The notes under the pieces were generated by a model that did not search any database, had not been told where the DNA came from, and was given only the letters and a program-made list of their open reading frames with translations. DNA of 8,203 nt from Oscillospiraceae bacterium (GTDB lineage: Bacteria; Bacillota; Clostridia; Oscillospirales; CAG-272): contig SVQS01000081.1 in the NCBI GenBank assembly GCA_015065205.1, positions 1 through 8,203 of the forward strand. The letters are read 5' to 3'. The position numbers were made by a program, and so were the translations under genes. Of the stretch, positions 1-4,922 are shown in pieces (the first letter of the stretch is position 1; every line of letters starts with the position of its first letter).

Positions 1-965
1 TCGAGCTTGGTTTGCTTTTGTTCGGGTGGGAATTTATACGCCACCGCCCACTTGGGAGTGTTGGTTCCCTCGCCCAAGGTGCGGCGTGTGGCAAGGTCGT
101 TGATTTTGATAACCACGCCATCGATATCATAAGCAAGACCATCGCGCAGCTTGCCTAACGTTTCGATATGCGCAATGATGTCCTCGGCATCATTTGCCAC
201 AGCGGTATTCTCCAAGGTTTTGAAGCCCAATTCGGAAAGGCGTGTAAGCGTTTCGGTATGAGACACAGGCTCGCGACCGTCGAGATAGAGGCTTCCCTCT
301 TGGAAGTTGAAAACGAAAATATCAAGTTTTCGCTCGGCGGCAATTTTGGGGTCAAGCTGACGGAGAGACCCTGCCGCGGCGTTTCTCGGATTGGCAAGGA
401 GTGCCTGCCCTGCCGACTCGCGCGCCAAATTGATGCGCTCGAATACCGCGCGAGGCATATAGACCTCACCGCGAACGGTCAAGTTCAGCGGTTCGGAGAG
501 TTTCATTGGAATAGAAAAGATGGTACGCAAATTTTGGGTAACATCCTCGCCCACAAAGCCGTCTCCACGCGTAGCACCTTGCACAAAGATGCCATTCTCA
601 TAGCGCAAAGATACCGAAAGACCGTCGATTTTAGGCTCGACGGAATATTCCGCTTCGGGAACGGTCTCGGCTACGCGATTTAAAAAGTCGCGTAGCTCAT
701 CAAATGAAAAGACGTCGGAGAGCGAGTTCATTTGTACCGTATGCGTCACCTTTTCAAATTTATCAAGCGGTCTGCCACCAACTCTTTGCGAGGGAGAGGA
801 CGGATCAAAAAATTCGGGATGTTCGGCTTCGAGTTTGAGAAGCTCGGCATACATCATATCGTATTCGTAGTCCGAAATTTCGGGATCATCATCCACATAG
901 TAACGCTTGGCGTGATATAAGAGCTTTGCACGCAACTCTCGCAGTTTTTCTTCAACGTTTGGCAT
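1..965 (-). CDS. ligA: NAD-dependent DNA ligase LigA, N-terminal part (runs off the left edge)
   Basis: LigA seals nicks in duplex DNA during replication and repair, using NAD+ to adenylate an active-site lysine. The 321 visible residues cover the N-terminal NAD-binding domain (about 1-65, with YYVDDDPEISDYEYD at 22-36) and most of the nucleotidyltransferase domain. Family motifs are in order: EPKIDG with the adenylated lysine at K112, RYENG (121-125), ATRGDG (131-136), VRGEVYMP (164-171), NPRNAAAGSLRQLDP (192-206), DGVVIK (282-287) and WAVAYKFP (306-313). The OB fold, zinc finger, HhH and BRCT parts lie outside the window. The start is the ATG at 965-963, preceded at 8 nt by AAAGGCGG (974-981). 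There is no stop within the window, so this is a window truncation and not a broken gene. A consensus promoter about 250 nt upstream (1226-1254) probably drives it, through a structured leader. Identification is very secure from the motif series. Confidence 0.97.
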   Translation of the reverse strand, partial: MPNVEEKLRELRAKLLYHAKRYYVDDDPEISDYEYDMMYAELLKLEAEHPEFFDPSSPSQRVGGRPLDKFEKVTHTVQMNSLSDVFSFDELRDFLNRVAETVPEAEYSVEPKIDGLSVSLRYENGIFVQGATRGDGFVGEDVTQNLRTIFSIPMKLSEPLNLTVRGEVYMPRAVFERINLARESAGQALLANPRNAAAGSLRQLDPKIAAERKLDIFVFNFQEGSLYLDGREPVSHTETLTRLSELGFKTLENTAVANDAEDIIAHIETLGKLRDGLAYDIDGVVIKINDLATRRTLGEGTNTPKWAVAYKFPPEQKQTKL

Positions 966-1011
966 TCCCCTGACCGCCTTTCTGTTTTGAAACAAAAGAT
1001 TCAAACAAAAA

Positions 1012-1167
1012 CAATCCCTCCGTCAAGGCTGCGCCTTGCCACCTCCCTTTGCACAAAGGAGGCTTTTTGAGTTCATTTGCACTCAAAAATCTCATTTCTA
1101 AGCGAAACAACATTAAGGCTCCCTTGTGTAAAGGGAGCTGTCAGCCACACGGCTGACTGAGGGATTG
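1012..1167. repeat. Composite structured repeat: two hairpin-bearing units in inverted orientation
   Basis: The element begins CAATCCCTC (1012-1020) and ends GAGGGATTG (1159-1167), an inverted pair. The left unit (1012-1063) and the reverse complement of the right unit (1167-1117) align along their whole length with one 1-nt gap. Each unit holds two hairpins: 1024-1029/1033-1038 and 1042-1051/1054-1062 on the left, 1140-1146/1151-1157 and 1118-1125/1130-1138 on the right. The stem sequences differ between the units but pairing is kept, which indicates that structure is selected. A third hairpin (TTTTTGAGT, 1064-1072, with ACTCAAAAA, 1081-1089) lies between them. I recall similar CCCTCAGTCAGCC / CTCCCTT motifs as dispersed repeats in gut Clostridia; this is memory, not a search. 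The element lies in the predicted ligA leader. The rest of 966-1418 holds the promoters and hairpins listed separately, with no gene. Confidence 0.8.
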
Positions 1168-1190
1168 TATCACCATGGTGTTTTTGTGTT

Positions 1191-1224
1191 AAAAAGATGG
1201 GCAATAAAAATTCCCCATCTTTTT
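1191..1224. terminator. Terminator-like hairpin overlapping the predicted ligA transcription start
   Basis: A perfect 11-bp stem pairs AAAAAGATGGG (1191-1201) with CCCATCTTTTT (1214-1224) around a 12-nt loop. The G/C core is GATGGG/CCCATC with A5/T5 flanks, so either strand reads as a stem followed by a T tract. It lies between two divergent genes, where no terminator is needed. On the minus strand its first arm coincides with the predicted start (about 1219) of the promoter at 1226-1254, so a transcript would carry this stem and a U5 run within its first 30 nt. It could be an attenuator, a 5' stabilising hairpin, or a relic of an inserted repeat. The 6-bp core and large loop make it a weak terminator. 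Confidence 0.5.
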
Positions 1225-1225
1225 T

Positions 1226-1254
1226 ATTATACCATTTTTTATGCTTTTTGTCAA
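1226..1254 (-). promoter_or_regulatory. Consensus sigma-A promoter with extended -10, directed toward ligA
   Basis: On the minus strand, TTGACA (1254-1249) is followed after exactly 17 bp by TATAAT (1231-1226). The -10 is preceded by TGG, giving an extended TGn -10. Both hexamers match the consensus perfectly. The predicted start is near 1219, which gives ligA a leader of about 254 nt that includes the composite repeat. No comparable -10 was seen closer to ligA. Confidence 0.75.
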
Positions 1255-1334
1255 TCATTTTTTATAAAAAAACGAAAAAATTATTCGCATTTTCGACAAT
1301 ATTTTCGCAAAATGTAAACATTTTTTGTACATTC

Positions 1335-1363
1335 TTTACAAAAGCCAAAAAATGTGATATACT
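1335..1363 (+). promoter_or_regulatory. Promoter of hpf
   Basis: TTTACA (1335-1340), a 17-bp spacer, then TATACT (1358-1363) preceded by TGA (extended -10). The start is expected near 1370, giving a leader of about 49 nt. The position rules out the in-frame GTG at 1368 as the hpf start, since it would lie at or before the first transcribed base. Confidence 0.8.
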
Positions 1364-1369
1364 ATAAGT

Positions 1370-1389
1370 GCAGGAGAGATATCTCTTGC
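1370..1389 (+). promoter_or_regulatory. 5'-terminal hairpin in the hpf leader
   Basis: Positions 1370-1377 pair with 1382-1389 (8 bp including one G-U pair) around a 4-nt loop. The stem begins at the predicted first base of the mRNA. Hairpins placed at the very 5' end commonly protect mRNA from 5'-end-dependent decay; that role here is inferred. The ribosome binding site (AAGG, 1407-1410) is outside the stem. Confidence 0.45.
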
Positions 1390-1418
1390 AATACCGAAAG
1401 AAAGGCAAGGAAAGCAAG

Positions 1419-1952
1419 ATGAAAATTAGCGTAATTGGCAGACAAATGAATGTCTACGAGGATATGAAGCTCCTCATTGAGAAAAAGCTTGCTAAGTTTG
1501 AAAAATTCTTCCCCGGCGAGGGCACGGCAACCGCCACGCTCAGCTGTAAACATAATCAAAAATTCATCGAAATCACCATAGCCGCTGCGGGCACACTGTT
1601 CCGCAGCGAGGTTGGAGCCGAGAGCTTTCGCGATGCTCTTGACGATGCCGTAACCAACATTGAGCGTCAAATTCGCAAGAACAAAACCAAGTTGGCGCGC
1701 AGATTACGTGAGAACGTATTCGTTCCCGCAGTTGAGGAATACTACGACGACACCCCCGACGAAGCAGAAGAAGAGATCATTCGCACCAAGACCTTCCCCG
1801 CAAAACCGATGTCCCCCGAAGAAGCCATTTTGCAAATGAATCTGCTCGGTCACCAATTCTTCGTGTTTATCGATGACCAAACCGAGGACACCTGCGTAGT
1901 CTACAAGAGAAACGACGGCGGATATGGATTGTTAGTGCCGGAAAAGGGATGA
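1419..1952 (+). CDS. hpf: Ribosome hibernation promoting factor, long form
   Basis: Long HPF binds the 30S subunit where mRNA and tRNA normally sit and joins two 70S ribosomes into inactive 100S dimers when growth slows. The 177-residue product has the family's two-domain plan. An N-terminal S30AE domain (about 1-98) opens MKISVIGRQM and contains the basic helix with IERQIRKNKTKL at 81-92. An acidic linker follows (about 105-120). The C-terminal dimerisation domain (about 122-175) contains KPMSPEEAILQMNLLGHQFFVF and ends in NDGGYGLLVPEKG. Length is normal for the long form. The ATG at 1419 is chosen because AAGG lies 8 nt upstream and translation matches the family from the first residue. It is monocistronic, with its own promoter and the terminator at 1973-1996. 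Its divergent neighbour ligA suggests no functional link. Confidence 0.96.
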   Translation: MKISVIGRQMNVYEDMKLLIEKKLAKFEKFFPGEGTATATLSCKHNQKFIEITIAAAGTLFRSEVGAESFRDALDDAVTNIERQIRKNKTKLARRLRENVFVPAVEEYYDDTPDEAEEEIIRTKTFPAKPMSPEEAILQMNLLGHQFFVFIDDQTEDTCVVYKRNDGGYGLLVPEKG

Positions 1953-1972
1953 AATAAATAGAAAACAAAATC

Positions 1973-1996
1973 AGGCGGAGCCTCGTGGCTCCGCCT
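1973..1996. terminator. Intrinsic terminator between convergent hpf and phosphatase genes
   Basis: A perfect 10-bp GC-rich stem, AGGCGGAGCC (1973-1982) with GGCTCCGCCT (1987-1996), surrounds the loop TCGT. On the plus strand CTTTGCTATTTTATT follows. On the minus strand GATTTTGTTTTC follows. It lies 20 bp after the hpf stop and 10 bp after the phosphatase stop, so it probably serves both. Confidence 0.88.
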
Positions 1997-2006
1997 CTTT
2001 GCTATT

Positions 2007-3626
2007 TTATTCTTTGTTGGTTTCCATTATGGGAAGAAGTGCGGGATACTTTTTGAGATCTGTACCCTCGATTTTAATGCCAAACATTGCAGCAATGGTC
2101 TTGGGGATTTGAACATTCTCAATCGTCTTTTCGTCAAATGCCTCGGAATAAGCACCGTAAGCAAATACAGGGACGTCGGTTGAGGTATGGTCTTCCGATG
2201 TATATTTGAATTCTCCGTTTTCATCAATCTGCAAGCCACCTGTTTCGTGGTCGGCTGTAATAATCACCATCGTTTCGGGGTTATAGAAAGCATACTCCAT
2301 AAACAGTGCGATTGCCTGATTAAAACGAACCATTGCCAAATAAGCATCTTTTGCATCATTATTGTGGCAATGCTTATCGATGTAGGCTTCCTCATACATC
2401 ATAAAGAAGCCGTCCTCATCTTTGGAAAGTGTCTCCAAAGTATCGGTAATGGCGTTGCGCAATTTTGACATTTCGCTCTCAGTGTAAACATTGTAATCGC
2501 AACTGATAATCGTACCGTATTGCTCAGCCAATGCGGTCTGTGTTTTACGAATGACACCGGTATTGCTACGGTCGTTGGCGTGTGCCGAAAAGGCTGCCGG
2601 AGTTGCTCCCGTTTGCGTCTCGGTAGACATAACAGCGGTTGCCATTCCCTTTTGTGCTGCCAATTCGGTTAAAGAAGGGATGTCCTTGCGGTCACTGTCT
2701 TTACCTACATAACCGTTTTTGGTCTTATATCCCGATGCAAGTGCTGTTCCGCTCGCTGCGCTATCGGTAATGCCCGAAAGTGAATTTGTTTTTGCCTTGC
2801 CAATGTGCGGGAAAAGGTACCCGTAGAAGAAATCTTCGCCGTCGCTGTAATCAGCAATGGGATTCTCTTTGTAGGCATCAAATAATTTGGTTTGATTGGG
2901 GCCCATACCATCACCAATGAGCAAAATAGCATTTTCGGTCTTTTTGACAATCGGCGTACAAACGCTTACGGTTTTTGGAATCTCAATATCAAAAATCGCC
3001 TCGGGAATATAGCGCTCTACAAAATAGTAAGCGGCTGCGGCAATGATGAAATAGTCTGCCTCAATTGCCACGTGATTCTCATCGGCGAGAACTGCGAATT
3101 CAAAGCCCTCTGTTTGTGCATCCAAGCTTTGTGAAATAGGTCTTGCAGTCTCTCCCACAACAATCTCATGCGCGTTCATATCCGTAGAATCCTCGAGGGG
3201 CACTACAGGGAGAGAAATATTCGTCCGTGCCAAAACCTCTTTTGCAATATATTCGGCGGCGCGTACCGTATAATCGGATGCATCCTTATCGTAGACGATA
3301 ACGTAGGAAGAAAGCGCATCTCCACACAACAGTGGCTCAGAGAGCCCCGTAGAATCCTTACGACCACACACCGTACACACTTCATTTTGATATGTATGTT
3401 CTCCGGTTGCGGGAAGCATTGTTATTTCAAGCGCACCGCATTTGCAGGTAGCGATTTGCTTCCCTTCCGCCACACACGTGGGAGCAACCGTTTGCGTGGG
3501 CTTCTTAAATTCATGTTCATGCTCTTTCCCCAAAAGGGTTTCATTTATCCAAGCACAGGATACTGTCGATAGCAAAAGTGCTACTGTTATACAAAACAAA
3601 GCTACAGCTTTCAAAGTCTTTTTCAT
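2007..3626 (-). CDS. Lipoprotein alkaline phosphatase with N-terminal accessory module
   Basis: Predicted surface-anchored metal-dependent phosphomonoesterase (alkaline phosphatase superfamily), 539 residues. A lipoprotein signal peptide ends at TVSC (Cys24). Residues 36-90 form a linker with HEHEF, CKCG and CTVCG, a possible small metal-binding or disulfide knot. Residues about 100-225 (SSYVIVYDKDASDYTVRAAEY, then EIVVGETARP) resemble the module that precedes catalytic domains in GH20/GH67-type and DUF4838-type proteins; this call is tentative. The catalytic domain starts about 231: LLIGDGMG (D239), nucleophile in TDSAASGTA (S289), ATPAAF (T342), YEEAYIDKHCHNNDA (E412, D417, H421), TADHETGG (D459, H460) and H480 in DHTSTDVPVFAYG. 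All expected metal ligands and the nucleophile are present, so it should be active. The start has AAGGAGA at 7 nt, overlapping the upstream stop codon, so translation is probably coupled. No Pho-box-like repeat was recognised. Confidence 0.93.
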   Translation of the reverse strand: MKKTLKAVALFCITVALLLSTVSCAWINETLLGKEHEHEFKKPTQTVAPTCVAEGKQIATCKCGALEITMLPATGEHTYQNEVCTVCGRKDSTGLSEPLLCGDALSSYVIVYDKDASDYTVRAAEYIAKEVLARTNISLPVVPLEDSTDMNAHEIVVGETARPISQSLDAQTEGFEFAVLADENHVAIEADYFIIAAAAYYFVERYIPEAIFDIEIPKTVSVCTPIVKKTENAILLIGDGMGPNQTKLFDAYKENPIADYSDGEDFFYGYLFPHIGKAKTNSLSGITDSAASGTALASGYKTKNGYVGKDSDRKDIPSLTELAAQKGMATAVMSTETQTGATPAAFSAHANDRSNTGVIRKTQTALAEQYGTIISCDYNVYTESEMSKLRNAITDTLETLSKDEDGFFMMYEEAYIDKHCHNNDAKDAYLAMVRFNQAIALFMEYAFYNPETMVIITADHETGGLQIDENGEFKYTSEDHTSTDVPVFAYGAYSEAFDEKTIENVQIPKTIAAMFGIKIEGTDLKKYPALLPIMETNKE

Positions 3627-3633
3627 ACTTTTG

Positions 3634-3640
3634 TCTCCTT
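3634..3640 (-). promoter_or_regulatory. Phosphatase ribosome binding site overlapping the upstream stop codon
   Basis: On the minus strand the TAA stop of the lipoprotein gene (3641-3639) runs straight into AAGGAGA (3640-3634), 7 nt before the phosphatase ATG (3626-3624). A ribosome finishing the first gene stops on the binding site of the second. This supports a single mRNA and coupled translation. Confidence 0.85.
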
Positions 3641-4742
3641 ATTCTGACGTTTTTATAAGATAAAAATCTCTAAAATACTGGCTGTTTTCAATACCAGGTC
3701 CTAACTCAATTTTGATATAATTGATGCCTGCCGCAAGCTCCAATTCGATTCCAAACATATATGAGGTCAGTGCCGATGTACCTTCGCACACCTCCATCAA
3801 GACTTGCTCGGTGGCAAATTGGTAAGATGTCGAAAAGGAAGATTTCCCCGCACTCCCCTCATTGACTGTGAACTTCGCACCACGCACCTCGGTATCTTTC
3901 ATTCTTTGGTAAATGGCCATCTCATAAACACCGGCCTTGGCCACCTCTATTTCATACACAATATATGATTTTCCATCATTTCGGCAGTAATAATAGGCAT
4001 CTCCTTCGTCATACGCATAGCGTACCCCCGACGATAAATAGGGCATATACTCCCCAGCCTCAAAATGAATGGCATCCTTGGAGGTGAACCTTTCGGGAAG
4101 CACCGATGAAAAATAAAAAACATCCTTGTTTCCATCACCGTCATTATCATACAATGATGCATTCTCGACAACGAGAACAAATCCGCACACACATTTACCA
4201 TTCACGATCGTGTGCTCATGAGGCGGTTCGGAAGTTGTTGTTTCTTCGAGAATCGTTGTATCTTTTGAAGGGATTGTTTCTTCAAAATTCGTTGTTACTT
4301 CGGGAGTGGTTATCTCCTCCGGAGTAGTTATCTGTTCAGGTGTAGTTATCTGTTCAGGTGTAGTTATCTCTTCAGGTGTAGTTATCTCTTCGGGAGTGGT
4401 GACTTCTTCAAAAACAGTTGTTTTGTCCGGTTGTGTTACCTCCGGCGTAGTTTGCTCCGAGCTATTATCCGTAAAAAACGTTTTTTCTGTGGTATTCTGC
4501 TCCGGTGGAATTTCATCAAAATTGGACGTTGTTGTCTCCGTTGTTGTTTCCGAAACAGGTTCCTTTGTCGTTATCTCTGTTGCGGTATCTTGTGTTTCGG
4601 TTATATTGGGTATCGTATCGGTTGTATCCGTCTCGCCAATAGAATCTATCAACTTGTTAAAATTCCATTCACAGGATACAAGCGAGAACAAAACAGCCAC
4701 TGTTAAGCAATATGAGATAAAGATCTTGAAAATCGTTCTCAT
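3639..4742 (-). CDS. Thr-rich surface lipoprotein with tandem-repeat linker and C-terminal beta-rich domain
   Basis: I recognise no named family over the full 367 residues. A lipoprotein signal peptide ends at LVSC (Cys24). Residues about 38-172 are a Thr/Glu/Pro-rich, probably extended stalk that includes tandem ITTPE(E/Q) hexapeptides (about 115-147). It is followed by HEH (175-177), Cys184-x-Cys186, then an Asp/Gly loop, DNDGDGNKD (199-207), typical of calcium-binding loops. Residues about 215-367 are beta-rich; KAGVYEMAIYQRM (269-281) and GINYIKIELGPG...QYFRDFYLIK resemble carbohydrate-binding jelly-roll modules, but no catalytic motif is visible. A surface binding or adhesion role is inferred. 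The start has AAAGGAGAAG close upstream. It is the first gene of an operon with the alkaline phosphatase, and its leader peptide resembles that protein's. Its own promoter is at 4777-4805. Confidence 0.85.
   Translation of the reverse strand: MRTIFKIFISYCLTVAVLFSLVSCEWNFNKLIDSIGETDTTDTIPNITETQDTATEITTKEPVSETTTETTTSNFDEIPPEQNTTEKTFFTDNSSEQTTPEVTQPDKTTVFEEVTTPEEITTPEEITTPEQITTPEQITTPEEITTPEVTTNFEETIPSKDTTILEETTTSEPPHEHTIVNGKCVCGFVLVVENASLYDNDGDGNKDVFYFSSVLPERFTSKDAIHFEAGEYMPYLSSGVRYAYDEGDAYYYCRNDGKSYIVYEIEVAKAGVYEMAIYQRMKDTEVRGAKFTVNEGSAGKSSFSTSYQFATEQVLMEVCEGTSALTSYMFGIELELAAGINYIKIELGPGIENSQYFRDFYLIKTSE
4306..4395 (-). repeat. 18-bp in-frame tandem repeat, five units
   Basis: Five consecutive 18-bp units start at 4306, 4324, 4342, 4360 and 4378. 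The units at 4324 and 4342 are identical, and 4360 differs from them by one base. The outer two are more diverged, and a degenerate sixth follows at 4396-4413. Each encodes the hexapeptide ITTPE(E/Q) on the minus strand. The unit length is a multiple of three, so gain or loss changes stalk length without shifting the frame. The near identity of the middle units suggests recent expansion. Confidence 0.92.
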
Positions 4743-4776
4743 TTTTCTTCTCCTTTACAAAACGGGAATTACGTTC

Positions 4777-4805
4777 AGTATAGCATATTTTTGTCGATTT
4801 GTAAA
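4777..4805 (-). promoter_or_regulatory. Promoter of the lipoprotein-phosphatase operon
   Basis: On the minus strand, TTTACA (4805-4800), a 17-bp spacer, then TATACT (4782-4777) preceded by TGC (extended -10). The expected start near 4770 leaves a leader of about 28 nt, which contains the AAAGGAG ribosome binding site. The hexamers are identical to those of the hpf promoter. Confidence 0.78.
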
Positions 4806-4843
4806 GCATTTTGTCAAAAGTCAATCTTTTTTCGGCAATCCAC

Positions 4844-4872
4844 TTGCATTTATCCCCTTTTTTTGTTATACT
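4844..4872 (+). promoter_or_regulatory. Promoter of the rhamnosidase gene
   Basis: TTGCAT (4844-4849), a 17-bp spacer, then TATACT (4867-4872) preceded by TGT (extended -10). The start is expected near 4879. The -35 matches the consensus at only about half its positions, which suits a weaker or activator-dependent promoter. The -35 elements of this and the divergent promoter at 4777-4805 lie about 40 bp apart, so a regulator bound between them could affect both. I saw no convincing operator. Confidence 0.65.
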
Positions 4873-4910
4873 GTTTACAGGTCTGTGACCTTTTTTGAAA
4901 CGAACATTTT

Positions 4911-4915
4911 GGAGG
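4911..4915 (+). promoter_or_regulatory. Ribosome binding site fixing the rhamnosidase start
   Basis: GGAGG (4911-4915) lies 7 nt before the ATG at 4923. An in-frame TTG at 4917 is only 1 nt from the site and cannot be the start, so the protein begins MNCKAKW. Confidence 0.9.
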
Positions 4916-4922
4916 ATTGTTT

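Noticed and set aside
168..683. Plus-strand open frame of 171 codons
   Set aside because: It is antisense to the conserved ligA adenylation domain, has no ribosome binding site, and its translation resembles no family.
1012..1167. Riboswitch in the ligA leader
   Set aside because: The hairpins fit a duplicated inverted repeat. I recognise no known riboswitch core, and ligA is not a usual riboswitch target.
1171..1180. CACCATGGTG palindrome beside the composite repeat
   Set aside because: A single 10-bp palindrome with no partner site or overlap with a promoter hexamer; too short to support a function.
1073..1258. Minus-strand open frame of 61 codons upstream of ligA
   Set aside because: Its start lies upstream of the predicted transcription start near 1219, and it reads through the terminator-like hairpin and half of the structured repeat.
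1368..1418. GTG at 1368 as an hpf start, adding 17 residues
   Set aside because: It coincides with the predicted transcription start and has no ribosome binding site; the family begins at the MKISVIGRQ start at 1419.
4306..4413. Possible CRISPR array
   Set aside because: The 18-bp units are directly adjacent with no spacers and lie in frame inside a lipoprotein gene.
4809..4819. TTTTG-T-CAAAA inverted repeat between the divergent promoters as an operator
   Set aside because: Five-base A/T-rich arms are expected by chance in this region, and no second copy was seen.
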